Below are positions 18,309 to 26,561 of a stretch of DNA of 64,000 nt, in pieces. Each line of letters starts with the position of its first letter. Position 1 is the stretch's first letter. Origin of the DNA: Burkholderia metallica. Its GTDB lineage: Bacteria; Pseudomonadota; Gammaproteobacteria; Burkholderiales; Burkholderiaceae. Position numbers and translations under genes: made by a program. The DNA is taken from the NCBI RefSeq assembly GCF_902832845.1, contig NZ_CADFDB010000001.1:1-64000 (forward strand), given 5' to 3'. Below the pieces are notes generated by a model that worked only from the letters and a program-made list of their open reading frames with translations, did not search any database and was not told the DNA's origin.

Positions 18309-19316
18309 TCAGACCTTGCGGCCTTCGACCGGATAGCCGGGATCGGTATAGCCGTGCGTCGACGCATGCCCGGGGGGCACCAGCGAATCGACGAACCGTT
18401 CGTCGTCCGGGCCGAGTTCGAGCGTCAGCGCGTCGATGTAGCTGTCCCAGTGCGCTTCGGTGCGCGGCCCGGCGATCGTCGAGCTGACGATGCGATTCTT
18501 CATCACCCATGCCAGTGCGAATGCAACCGGGGTCGTGCCGCGCGCGGCGGCATGCGCGGCCACCTGCTGCGCGATGTGCAACGATTCGGGCCGCCATTCC
18601 GTTTGCCGGATACGCCGGTCGCCGCGGCCCGCGCGCGAATCGGCGGGCGGCTGCGCATCCGTCGCGTACTTGCCGGTCAGCACGCCGCGCGCGAGCGGGC
18701 TGTACGGCACGACGCCGATCCCGTAGTGCGCGGCGGCCGGCAGCTGTTCGACCTCGGCCGTGCGATCGACGAGGTTGTACAGCGGTTCGCTCGCGACCGG
18801 GCGATCGATGCCGAGCTGGTCCGCGAGCCGCACGATTTCGGCGATACGCCAGCCCTTGAAATTCGACAGCCCGAAGTAGCGCACCTTGCCTTGCCGGATC
18901 AGGTCGGCGATCGCGCGCATGCCTTCGTCGAGCGGCGCATCGGTCAGCGCGCGATGGAAATAGAGGATGTCGATGTAATCGGTGCCGAGCCGCTTCAGGC
19001 TCGCGTCGACCGATTCCATGATCCATTTGCGCGACTGGCCCTGCCGGTTCGGCCCGGCGTCCGGGCCGGCCGGATAGCCGAACTTCGTCGCGACGACCCA
19101 GCTGTCGCGACGCGGCGCAATCGCGCGGCCGACCACTTCTTCCGAGCGGCCGGCGTGATAGACGTCGGCCGTGTCGATGAAGTTGATGCCCTGGTCGAAT
19201 GCCTTGTCGATGATGCGTGCCGAGGTCGCTTCGTCGGTCTCGCCGCCGAACATCATTGCGCCGACACACAGCGGCGACACCTTGAGCGCGCTGCGCCCGA
19301 GATAGCGGTAATCCAT
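18309..19316 (-). CDS. Aldo/keto reductase
   Basis: NADPH-dependent oxidoreductase of the aldo/keto reductase superfamily, 335 residues, TIM-barrel. It begins with MDYRYLGRSALKVSPLCVG, typical of the YajO/Tas-like group. The catalytic Asp and Tyr are in FIDTADVYHAGRSEE, the Lys in ATKFGY and the His in LYFHRAL. Cofactor-binding segments near the C-terminus (ASSTIAGPRTEAHW-like region) are kept. The substrate is unknown. The next gene upstream on the same strand encodes a carboxymuconolactone-decarboxylase-like protein 60 bases away, so they may form an operon. Confidence 0.9.
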   Translation of the reverse strand: MDYRYLGRSALKVSPLCVGAMMFGGETDEATSARIIDKAFDQGINFIDTADVYHAGRSEEVVGRAIAPRRDSWVVATKFGYPAGPDAGPNRQGQSRKWIMESVDASLKRLGTDYIDILYFHRALTDAPLDEGMRAIADLIRQGKVRYFGLSNFKGWRIAEIVRLADQLGIDRPVASEPLYNLVDRTAEVEQLPAAAHYGIGVVPYSPLARGVLTGKYATDAQPPADSRAGRGDRRIRQTEWRPESLHIAQQVAAHAAARGTTPVAFALAWVMKNRIVSSTIAGPRTEAHWDSYIDALTLELGPDDERFVDSLVPPGHASTHGYTDPGYPVEGRKV

Positions 19317-19376
19317 GGAAGCTCCATGCGGGCGCGTGCCCGCCGGTTGAATGAAGGGGGGCGCTTGTCCGCCGGC

Positions 19377-19703
19377 TTACACGCCGGCTTCGTCGAACAC
19401 GCGCTGCGCGATCGGCAGCGCCGAGCTTGCGGTCGGCCAGCCCGAGTAGAACGCGAGGTGCGTGATCGCCTCGATCAGCTCGTCGCGCGTGAGGCCGTTG
19501 TCGAGCGCTTTTTTCAGGTGGAACGGCAGTTCGTTGATGCGATACAGCGACACGAGGCTCGCGACCGTGACGAGGCTGCGATCGCGCGGCGACAGGCCGG
19601 GGCGCTGCCACACGTCGCCGAACAGCACGTTGTCGGTGTAGTCGGCGAGCGCGGGGGCGATGGCGCCGAACGCTTTGCGTGCGGCGGAAGTCGGTTCGGA
19701 CAT
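19377..19703 (-). CDS. Carboxymuconolactone decarboxylase family protein
   Basis: Small all-helical protein of the CMD/AhpD-like family, 108 residues. The family core is seen in DRSLVTVASLVSLYR, NELPFHLKKALDNGLTRDEL and THLAFYSGWPTASSAL. The redox CxxC of AhpD proteins is absent, so it is closer to the decarboxylase-like branch than to peroxidase-coupled AhpD. The ATG before SEPTSAARK gives a normal family length; the open frame upstream looks non-coding. It lies between the aldo/keto reductase and a LysR regulator on one strand. Confidence 0.85.
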   Translation of the reverse strand: MSEPTSAARKAFGAIAPALADYTDNVLFGDVWQRPGLSPRDRSLVTVASLVSLYRINELPFHLKKALDNGLTRDELIEAITHLAFYSGWPTASSALPIAQRVFDEAGV

Positions 19704-19836
19704 CGAGGGCTCCGGTGGCGGTTGGGGAACCCCGACGATGGTAGCCGCCGCTGCGCGTGTCGATAATCCCCGGCGAAACGCATGCACTTATCGACCCGGC
19801 TCATGAATCGCGGCGCCGACGCGGCGCCTCGACCGC

Positions 19837-20730
19837 TCATGCGCGATAGCGCAGCGCGTCGACGATCACCGCGAGCGCGCGCGACGACTGCCGCCGGCTC
19901 GCGTAGTACAGGTGATGGCCGGGGAACGTCGGGCACCAGTCGTCGAGCACGCTGTCGAGGCGGCCGGCGGCGACATGCGGCGCCGCGAGTTCGGCGGGCA
20001 CGTAGGCGAGCCCGTAGCCCGCGAGCGCCGCGTCGAGCGTTTCGTAGGTGCCGTTGAACGTGACCTGTCCGTCCACGCGCACTTGCAGCACGTCGTCGCC
20101 GCGCGCGAGTTCCCACGCATACAGCGCGCCGTGTGTCGGCAGGCGCAGGTTGATGCAGTCGTGCTCGACCAGATCCTGCGGCGACACGGGCCGCGCACGT
20201 TCGGCGAAATACGCGGGCGCGCCGACGATCGCCATTTTCATGTCGGCCGAGATGCGCACGGCGATCATGTCCTTCGCGACCTGGTCGCCGAGCCGCACGC
20301 CGATGTCGAAGCGCTCCGCGACGATGTCGGACAGCCCGTAGTCGTTCACGAATTCGACCTTCAGGTCGCGATAGTCGCGCAGGACCGGCGCGAGCTTCGG
20401 CCACAGCAGCGTGCGGATCGCGAAGTCGGTCGCGTTGATGCGCACGGTGCCCGCGGGCTGGTCGCGCAGCTCCGCGAGCGCCGTCAGTTCGGCGTCGATT
20501 TCGTCGAAGCGCGGCGCGAGGTTGCGCAGCAGGCGCTCGCCGGCTTCGGTCGGCGCGACGCTGCGGGTCGTGCGCGTGAGCAGCCGCACGCCGAGGCGCG
20601 TTTCGAGCGAGCGGATCGTATGGCTGAGCGCGGATTGCGACACGCCGAGCTGGGCGGCCGCACGCGTGAAACTGCGCTCGCGCGCGACGGCGATGAAGGC
20701 GAGAAGGTCCGCAAAGTTGTCGCGCGGCAT
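19837..20730 (-). CDS. LysR-family transcriptional regulator
   Basis: DNA-binding regulator of 297 residues. The winged HTH is at about residues 5-64, including RSFTRAAAQLGVSQSALSHT and TRLGVRLLTRTTRSVAPTEAG. The effector-binding domain follows (about 90-290), with the DIGVRLGDQVAKDMIAVRI segment of the group that often controls oxidoreductases and exporters. The start is the ATG before PRDNFADLLAF; the preceding codons are not conserved. The two genes downstream (CMD-like protein and aldo/keto reductase) lie on the same strand and are plausible targets. Confidence 0.9.
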   Translation of the reverse strand: MPRDNFADLLAFIAVARERSFTRAAAQLGVSQSALSHTIRSLETRLGVRLLTRTTRSVAPTEAGERLLRNLAPRFDEIDAELTALAELRDQPAGTVRINATDFAIRTLLWPKLAPVLRDYRDLKVEFVNDYGLSDIVAERFDIGVRLGDQVAKDMIAVRISADMKMAIVGAPAYFAERARPVSPQDLVEHDCINLRLPTHGALYAWELARGDDVLQVRVDGQVTFNGTYETLDAALAGYGLAYVPAELAAPHVAAGRLDSVLDDWCPTFPGHHLYYASRRQSSRALAVIVDALRYRA

Positions 20731-20832
20731 GGCAGGTGTCGGAGGGTCGATGCCAGCGCATCGTACCACCGGGGTCGCCAGCCCGCGATGCGACGGGAAG
20801 CGATGCGATGCTTTGCGACGATGCCGCGCGCG

Positions 20833-21723
20833 TCAGCCGGCGCGCGTCATGTTCGGCGCACGGGGCGCGGGATGGTACGCGTAGCCGCCATGCTGGAACG
20901 ACATCGCGAAGAACCGCATCTGGTAGCGGATCGCATTCGCCCAGTAGTCCCACGTGTGGCCGCCGGGCCGCTCCGCATAGTCGTGCGGCACGCCGAGCGC
21001 GACGAGCCGTTCGTGCAGCGTGCGGTTCGAGCCGACGAACGCGTCGTCGCGGCCGCAATCGATCGTCAGGTCGAGGTGCGCGCGCACGAACGCGCCGGCG
21101 CCGGCGACGATCACGTTGCGGTTCCAGAACGACGGATGGCGGCCGGGGTCGCCGAACACATGGTCGATGCCGGGTTCGTCCGCGCAGCAGCGCGGATCGA
21201 CCGCGCCGCTGATGCTGCCGACCGCGCCGAACGTGTCGGGCCGGTCGAGCGCGATGCGCAGCGCGCCGAAGCCGCCCATGCTGAGCCCGGTGATCGCGCG
21301 GGCGCGCTGCGTCGCGATCGTGCGGAAGTGCGCATCGACGTAGGACACGACTTCGTCGCCGATGAAGGTTTCGAAGCGGCTGCCCGAGTCGAACGGACTG
21401 TCGATGTACCAGCTCTCGTGCCCGCCGTCGGGCATCACGAGGATTACGCGGTAGCGGTCGGCCAGCGCGGCGATATGCGTGTTCGACGTCCAGTCGGTGT
21501 GGTCGCCGCCCGAGCCGTGCAGCAGATAGACGACCGGATAGCGGTCGCCGTCGCGGGCGCCGCGCGCATAACCGTCGGGCAGCACGACGGTCGCCCTGAG
21601 CGTCTCGTTCATCGCGGCGCTGGGGATCGCGACGACCCGCGCCTGGAAGGCGAGAGCGGGACCGGAAATGGCGACTAGCAGAAACAGCCAGAAGGCGCGT
21701 GCCAGATTCATCGATCTTTGCAT
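20833..21723 (-). CDS. Secreted esterase of the EsteraseD/Fes type
   Basis: Exported serine esterase, 296 residues, alpha/beta-hydrolase. A signal peptide (LARAFWLFLLVAISGPALAF) is followed by the family start VVLPDGY...YPVVYLLHGSGGDHTDW. The nucleophile is in GLSMGGFGAL, the acid in DCGRDDAF and the His in GGHTWDYW. It resembles tributyrin esterases, S-formylglutathione hydrolase-like proteins and mycolyltransferase-fold enzymes. The ATG with AGGG seven bases upstream is preferred over an ATG four codons later. Nothing in the context fixes the substrate. Confidence 0.87.
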   Translation of the reverse strand: MQRSMNLARAFWLFLLVAISGPALAFQARVVAIPSAAMNETLRATVVLPDGYARGARDGDRYPVVYLLHGSGGDHTDWTSNTHIAALADRYRVILVMPDGGHESWYIDSPFDSGSRFETFIGDEVVSYVDAHFRTIATQRARAITGLSMGGFGALRIALDRPDTFGAVGSISGAVDPRCCADEPGIDHVFGDPGRHPSFWNRNVIVAGAGAFVRAHLDLTIDCGRDDAFVGSNRTLHERLVALGVPHDYAERPGGHTWDYWANAIRYQMRFFAMSFQHGGYAYHPAPRAPNMTRAG

Positions 21724-21774
21724 GTGTCGACCCTGTCCGGCGCCGGGCACCGGGAAAACCCTGTTCGACCGACT

Positions 21775-21948
21775 CTAGCAACCGCGCCTTTCAGCCATAT
21801 TTCGGCGAATCCTACGGGTTGTCAGGCGGGCGGCGCGCGCAGGATGCGCTCTGGCGCGCGTCGAGAAACGCATCGGGCCGTTCCATCCGCGCACGTCGAG
21901 CGTGCCGATGAAACCGTGGACGAAGACGACGGGTGTGGGCTGGGTCAT
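21775..21948 (-). pseudogene. Truncated alpha/beta-hydrolase gene (5' fragment only)
   Basis: The reading frame starts with ATGA overlapping the DinB-like stop, as for a coupled downstream gene. It encodes MTQPTPVVFVHGFIGTLDVR, the typical N-terminus of an alpha/beta-hydrolase including the HGF oxyanion region. After about 26 residues the sequence turns into an Arg-rich non-homologous stretch and stops. The nucleophile and other catalytic parts are not found downstream, where the unrelated esterase region begins. This looks like the stump left by a deletion. Confidence 0.6.
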
Positions 21949-22751
21949 TGGGCGGGAGAGGAAGGAAGGGGCGGCAATGCGAGTTCGGCGAGCAGTTCGT
22001 CGAGTTCGAGCACGTGCGTGCGGTCGTGGTCGAGCAGTTCGCGCACGAGTTCGTCGAGCGACATGCGGCGGATGCCGTCGCGCAACCCGCAGCGCGCGAG
22101 TTGCTCGGGCGCCAGCGCGGCTGCCGTTGCGCACAGCGCGGCGCGCCCCGTGCGGAACGCGGCGACGGCCGCGTCGAGCGGCTGGGCGAGATAGTCGCGC
22201 TGCGCGGCGAGCACGGTGCCGTCGACGGACGCGATCACCGGCAGCTCGAGCGTGCGCACGGCGTCGATGCGAGCGGCGAACACCGCGTCGAGATCGCGCA
22301 GATGGCACGCGTGCTCGACGAGCGAGAAGCCCGTGCCGTCGGGGCGGCGTGTCCACAGCGCGGTCGGCACGTGCGCCGCATAGGCGGCGAGCCGATCGGG
22401 CAGGCGGCCCAGCGCGGCGACGACGTCGGCGAACGGCAGCCGTTGCGGCGCGGCGCTGAACACCGCGCCATAGCTGAACAGCGTGCCGTCGAGCCGCCCG
22501 CGCGCCTGCACGACGTCGTGGCCGTGACGGCGCATGACGTCCGCGACCATCGCGCCGCAGAACTGGCGGGCCGTCGTGTCGGTTTCGATTTCGGGGAATT
22601 TCAGCGCGATCTCGTGCTGGATCGCACCGATCGCGGCGACGCCGACGCGCGACAGCGCCGCGAATTCGGCGTAGCGCGCGGGATGCGCGATCAGCGCTTC
22701 GAGCTGGGCGCCGAGCGCGGTGGTGCGGAAACGGTCGAAACGGGAATGCAT
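21945..22751 (-). CDS. DinB-superfamily protein
   Basis: Soluble 268-residue protein. The C-terminal half (about 120-260) fits the DinB/YfiT four-helix fold, with metal-ligand-like His in SLVEHACHLRDLDAVF and in LLDHDRTHVLELDEL. These proteins include metal-dependent thiol transferases and stress-induced proteins of unknown reaction. The N-terminal ~110 residues (HPARYAEFAALSRVGVAAIG and onward) belong to no domain I can name. Its Shine-Dalgarno GGAG lies inside a perfect inverted repeat just before the start. The stop overlaps the start of a truncated hydrolase gene. Confidence 0.72.
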   Translation of the reverse strand: MHSRFDRFRTTALGAQLEALIAHPARYAEFAALSRVGVAAIGAIQHEIALKFPEIETDTTARQFCGAMVADVMRRHGHDVVQARGRLDGTLFSYGAVFSAAPQRLPFADVVAALGRLPDRLAAYAAHVPTALWTRRPDGTGFSLVEHACHLRDLDAVFAARIDAVRTLELPVIASVDGTVLAAQRDYLAQPLDAAVAAFRTGRAALCATAAALAPEQLARCGLRDGIRRMSLDELVRELLDHDRTHVLELDELLAELALPPLPSSPAQ

Positions 22752-22756
22752 GGCGA

Positions 22757-22809
22757 ACGGGCTCCGTCGAGTAACGTGTCAAAACGATACGTTACTCGAC
22801 GGAGCCCGT
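22757..22809. promoter_or_regulatory. Perfect 21-bp inverted repeat covering the DinB-like ribosome-binding site
   Basis: Two exactly complementary 21-base arms (22757-22777 and 22789-22809) are separated by 11 bases. On the minus strand the 3' arm contains GGAG, ten bases before the ATG of the DinB-like gene, so the hairpin would hide the ribosome-binding site. It could equally be a large operator. No T-run follows, which argues against a plain terminator. Confidence 0.7.
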
Positions 22810-22823
22810 CAACCTACCGGTCA

Positions 22824-22850
22824 GGACGGGCGCGAGTGTCGCGCCCGTCC
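22824..22850. terminator. Hairpin after the YCII-like gene
   Basis: A perfect 12-bp G+C stem (GGACGGGCGCGA and its complement) with a 3-base loop lies five bases past the YCII-like stop. No T-tract follows on the minus strand, so termination would be inefficient or Rho-assisted. Confidence 0.45.
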
Positions 22851-22855
22851 GTCGC

Positions 22856-23287
22856 TCAGGACTTCTGCCGGGCGTCGACTTCCGCGCGCATCCGCGCTTC
22901 CTGCTCCTGCAGCTCGGGCGTGAATGCGTCGCCGAAATCCTCGGCTTCGAACAACGGGCGGATCTCGATGTCGGAATCGCCGGGCATCGGGTTCGGGCAG
23001 CGCTTCACCCATTCGACCGCTTCTTCCATCGATTTCACCTGCCACAGCCAGAAGCCGGCGATGAGTTCCTTCGTTTCGGCGAACGGGCCGTCGACGACGG
23101 AGCGGTTCTTGCCGGAGAAATGCACACGCTTGCCGCGGCTGCTCGGGTGCAATCCGTCGGCGGCGAGCAGGATGCCGGCTTTCACGAGTTCCTCGTTGAA
23201 GCGGCCCATCTCGGCCATGAGTTCGGTGTCGGGCAGGCGGCCGGATTCGGAATCGGCGGTGGCTTTGACGATGACCATGACGCGCAT
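22856..23287 (-). CDS. YCII/DGPF-domain protein
   Basis: A 143-residue protein of the YCII-related (DGPF) family. It starts RVMVIVKATADSE, carries the DGPFAETKELIAGFW signature near residue 70 and the AVEWVKRCPNP segment after it. The fold is a ferredoxin-like dimer. Family members often sit beside ECF sigma factors, but none is adjacent here. The reaction is unknown. AAGGAGACTCGACA before the ATG is a strong ribosome-binding site and decides the start. Confidence 0.88.
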   Translation of the reverse strand: MRVMVIVKATADSESGRLPDTELMAEMGRFNEELVKAGILLAADGLHPSSRGKRVHFSGKNRSVVDGPFAETKELIAGFWLWQVKSMEEAVEWVKRCPNPMPGDSDIEIRPLFEAEDFGDAFTPELQEQEARMRAEVDARQKS

Positions 23288-23450
23288 TGTCGAGTCTCCT
23301 TGAAAAGGTATGAAGGTATCCGCCGCAGGGCGACGGCAAATCGATCGGTTACGACAGTACGACGCGCGGCGGCGACGCGAATCGACATCGCGGCAGAAAA
23401 AAATCAGCGGTGATCGGAACGGGGCGAGAGCGCGTGGCGCCGGCAGTGCG

Positions 23451-25217
23451 TCATGCCGCGCCGGCATGCGCATCGAGCACGCTGCGGATCCGCGCGGCGA
23501 GTTCGTCGCGCCGATACGGCTTGCCGAGCAGCATCACGCCCGGGTCGAGCCGCCCCGCATGAAAGATCTCGTCGTGCGTATAGCCGGACGTGAACAGCAC
23601 GGGCAGCGGCGGCTTGCGCCGCGCGGCGCGGCGCCCGAGTTCGCCGCCCTTCACGCGGCCGGGCATGATCACGTCGGTAAACAGCAGGTCGATCGGCGTC
23701 TCGCTGTCGAGCACGCGCAGCGCGGCTTCGCCGTCGGAAGCCGTGATGACCTTGTAGCCGAGCTGCGCGAGCATGTCGACCACCGTCAGGCGGACATCCG
23801 CATCGTCCTCGACGACGAGGATGGTCTCGCGGCCGCGCACCGCGTCGTGCTGCGGCGTGCGGGCGGGTTCGTCGGCCGCTTCGTGGCAGCGCGGAAACGT
23901 GAGGCGTACGGTCGTGCCGCGGCCCGGCGTGCTGTCGATCGACACGTGGCCGCCGCTCTGCTTGACGAAGCCGAACACCATGCTGAGCCCGAGCCCCGTG
24001 CCTTCACCGTTCGGCTTGGTCGTGAAGAACGGCTCGAACGCGCGCTCAAGGACGTCCGCCGTCATGCCGGCGCCGGTGTCGGCGATCTCGAACACCACGT
24101 ATTCGCCGGGCGGGATCGGCGTGCGGCGTGTGCCCGGCGTGTCGACCGGATGGGTGTCGTTGTACGCGGCGATCGTCAGCGTGCCGCCGCCCTGCATCGC
24201 ATCGCGCGCATTGATCGCGAGGTTCAGCAGTGCGTTCTCGAGCTGGTGCCGGTCGGCGAGCACGTTGCCGACGTCGGGCGACAGCGCCGGGGCGATCCGG
24301 ACCGTTTCGCCGAGCGCGCGCCGCAGCATCTCGCTCATGCCGTCGATCAGCCGGCGCGGGTTCAGCGTCGTCGGCGAAAGCGGCTGGCGTCGCGCGAAGG
24401 CGAGCAGGTGCGACGCCAGCTGCGCGCCGCGCCGCACCGCGTTGTTCGCGCTCTCGATCCGCGGTTGCGCGCTGGCATGCTCGCCGAGTTCGACCGAGAG
24501 AATCTGAAGATTGCCGCTGATCACCTGCAGCACGTTGTTGAAGTCGTGCGCGATGCCGCCCGTCAGGCTGCCGATCGCTTCCATCTTCTGCGCGTGACGC
24601 AATTGCTCCTCGATCGCCGCGCGCTCGGCGATCGCGTCGGTCACGCGCTGTTCGAGCGTTTCGGTCAGGCTGCGCAGCTCGGCATTGGATGCCTGGAGTG
24701 CCGCTTCCGCGCGATCGCGATGGCGCGTGGCGAGCACGCGTTCGGTGGTTTCGACGACGACGGCGAGCACGCCGCCCGGCGCGCCGTCGTCGTCGGGCAT
24801 CGGGCTGTAGTGCAGATCCATCCAGACGTCTTCGGGGCGGCCGCTGCGCAGCAGCACGAGCGCCTTGTCGCGATAGGTCAGCGTGCCGCCGGCGAGGCAC
24901 GTGTTCATTACGTTGCGGTTGAAATCGGCGACCTCGGGCCAGCCGAGTTCGACCGGCTGGCCGAGCAGATAAGGGTGGCGGCCGCCCGCGAACCCCGCAT
25001 ACGCGTCGTTGTAGATCATGTAGCCGGGGCGGTCCCACAGCATTACCAGCGGCAGCGGCGACGCGAGCACGATGCGCACCGCGGCGACGAGGCTGGCCGG
25101 CCACGCGTCGAGCGGGCCCAGCCCGGTGGCCGCCCAGTCGAACGCGGCGATGCGCCGGGCCATCTCGCCCCGCCAGCCGGGGCAAGCGTGATGCTGTGCG
25201 AACAACTCGACCTGCAT
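23451..25217 (-). CDS. Hybrid sensor histidine kinase with PAS and receiver domains
   Basis: Cytoplasmic two-component kinase of 588 residues with no membrane segment. A PAS sensor occupies about residues 30-160 (PLVMLWDRPGYMIYNDAYAG). A coiled coil leads to HisKA with the phosphorylated His224 in GGIAHDFNNVLQ. The ATPase domain has NLAINARDAM, the DTGAGM box and GTGLGLSMV. A C-terminal receiver domain has ILVVEDDADV, the phosphoacceptor Asp515 in LFTDVIMPG and a KPY motif. The start ATG has GGAGCG seven bases before it. No partner response regulator is adjacent, so the output pathway is unknown. Confidence 0.93.
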   Translation of the reverse strand: MQVELFAQHHACPGWRGEMARRIAAFDWAATGLGPLDAWPASLVAAVRIVLASPLPLVMLWDRPGYMIYNDAYAGFAGGRHPYLLGQPVELGWPEVADFNRNVMNTCLAGGTLTYRDKALVLLRSGRPEDVWMDLHYSPMPDDDGAPGGVLAVVVETTERVLATRHRDRAEAALQASNAELRSLTETLEQRVTDAIAERAAIEEQLRHAQKMEAIGSLTGGIAHDFNNVLQVISGNLQILSVELGEHASAQPRIESANNAVRRGAQLASHLLAFARRQPLSPTTLNPRRLIDGMSEMLRRALGETVRIAPALSPDVGNVLADRHQLENALLNLAINARDAMQGGGTLTIAAYNDTHPVDTPGTRRTPIPPGEYVVFEIADTGAGMTADVLERAFEPFFTTKPNGEGTGLGLSMVFGFVKQSGGHVSIDSTPGRGTTVRLTFPRCHEAADEPARTPQHDAVRGRETILVVEDDADVRLTVVDMLAQLGYKVITASDGEAALRVLDSETPIDLLFTDVIMPGRVKGGELGRRAARRKPPLPVLFTSGYTHDEIFHAGRLDPGVMLLGKPYRRDELAARIRSVLDAHAGAA

Positions 25218-25380
25218 GGAAGCGCTCCGGTGAGGACAGGCGGCCGCGGGCGGCGCGGCCAATCGTGAAAGCGTGCTCCATTTTAGTGCGGATCGGCCCG
25301 CATGGCGGCGCGTCGGCCGTCGCGGAACCCGTCGCCAAAACTGATATGCTGATCCTCACCACGTTCACGCGGAGGGCGCC

Positions 25381-25611
25381 ATGGCTGCTAAGGAAGTGTC
25401 GAAGAAGAAGTACCTGAAAATCCTGAACAAACGCTTGCGCGCGGAACCGGCCGCCCCGGCCGGTGCGTCGTTCGTCTTTTTCCCGCCGGGCGCGAAGGCG
25501 AAGCACGCGACGGGCGTCGTGTCCGCCGACGTGCGCAGCAAGCGCGAACTGGCGGTGATGGCCGCGGTGCATCGCAAGGCGGCCGAAGAGTTCGTCGTCG
25601 CCGGCGCCTGA
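25381..25611 (+). CDS. Small basic hypothetical protein
   Basis: A 76-residue protein with a Lys-rich N-terminus (KEVSKKKYLKILNKRLR) and a C-terminal helix (SKRELAVMAAVHRKAAEEF). No signal, membrane segment or known domain. GGAGG lies five bases before the ATG. It stands alone between the histidine kinase and the metallo-beta-lactamase-fold gene. The basic N-terminus would suit nucleic-acid contact, but that is a guess. Confidence 0.55.
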   Translation: MAAKEVSKKKYLKILNKRLRAEPAAPAGASFVFFPPGAKAKHATGVVSADVRSKRELAVMAAVHRKAAEEFVVAGA

Positions 25612-25659
25612 CCGGCATCGGCTGCACCCCAATCGAAAGACGGCCGCCGCCGCGTTTGA

Positions 25660-26361
25660 CTACACGGCGGCGGCTTCGCAATGAGCGATCGCCCCGGCGA
25701 GCACGCGCGGGATGTCGTGCGTGATCGCCGGGCCGTGCATCGGCAGGATCACGTCGAGATCGAGCGCCTGGATTCGCCGCAGCGCATTCGCCAGGTGTGC
25801 GAGCGAAGGCAGGTAGTCCGAGCGGCGGATCGAATCGACGATCGCCGGCAGCGGGTCGTCCGCCGCTTCGTCGCCGAAGCGCATCAGGATGTCCGACGAC
25901 AGCAGCGCCTTGTATGCCGGCAGGTACACGACCAGCGCATCCCATTGATGCACGTGCTTTGTGAAGACCGGCACGACGTCCACCCCTGAAATCGTCGTCG
26001 GCTCGCCGTCCTTCAACGGCTCCGCGCGCACGCCGAAGATATCGGCCAGCCCGTGCGTGCAGATCGGATGCGCATACGCGACGAGCGCCGGATTGGCCGC
26101 GAGGAAATCGGGCAGCGCGCCCATCTCGTCGACTTCGAAATGCGGAACGATCACGCTGCTCACCCTCGACGGCGCGATGCCGACGGTCGCGAGACTCGCG
26201 GCCAGTTGCGGAAAATTGGCACGCGTGCCCGTTTCGATGCAGACGACGTCGCCGTCCGGCGAGCGGACGAAGAACTGGCTGAAGCCGAGCTTCAGCTTGT
26301 CGACATAAGTCGTTGCGCGAAACAGGCCGCTGCGGATTTCTTCGATACGGGCGTGGTCCAT
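25660..26361 (-). CDS. Metallo-beta-lactamase-fold protein, flavodiiron-like metal site
   Basis: A 233-residue MBL-fold protein. The metal motif is VPHFEVDEMGALPDFL, i.e. HxExDE, close to the HxExDH of flavodiiron and ODP oxygen-binding proteins but with Glu for the last His. Further likely ligands are the His in AYAHPICTHGLAD, the Asp in SSDILMRFGDE and the His in LPMHGPAIT. There is no flavodoxin domain. It may bind a diiron centre and sense or reduce O2 or NO, or be a hydrolase. The ATG before DHARIEE was chosen; another ATG three codons upstream is equally possible. Confidence 0.78.
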   Translation of the reverse strand: MDHARIEEIRSGLFRATTYVDKLKLGFSQFFVRSPDGDVVCIETGTRANFPQLAASLATVGIAPSRVSSVIVPHFEVDEMGALPDFLAANPALVAYAHPICTHGLADIFGVRAEPLKDGEPTTISGVDVVPVFTKHVHQWDALVVYLPAYKALLSSDILMRFGDEAADDPLPAIVDSIRRSDYLPSLAHLANALRRIQALDLDVILPMHGPAITHDIPRVLAGAIAHCEAAAV

Positions 26362-26561
26362 CGATGCCATCCTTGCGCGGGCAGTGGGGGCCGGACACCG
26401 CCGTCGCACGATCGCCGCGATGTATCCGGGGCCGCGCGACGCGGTGCCACGATGCAGTCTAGCAGCGTCGGTGCACGCACGAATCCTGTCAGGTCATGCG
26501 GCAGCAGTCGCCGCCGGGCGTGGCACCGAACGCCGCGCCGGCCGTCGGGCACCTGCGGCGA

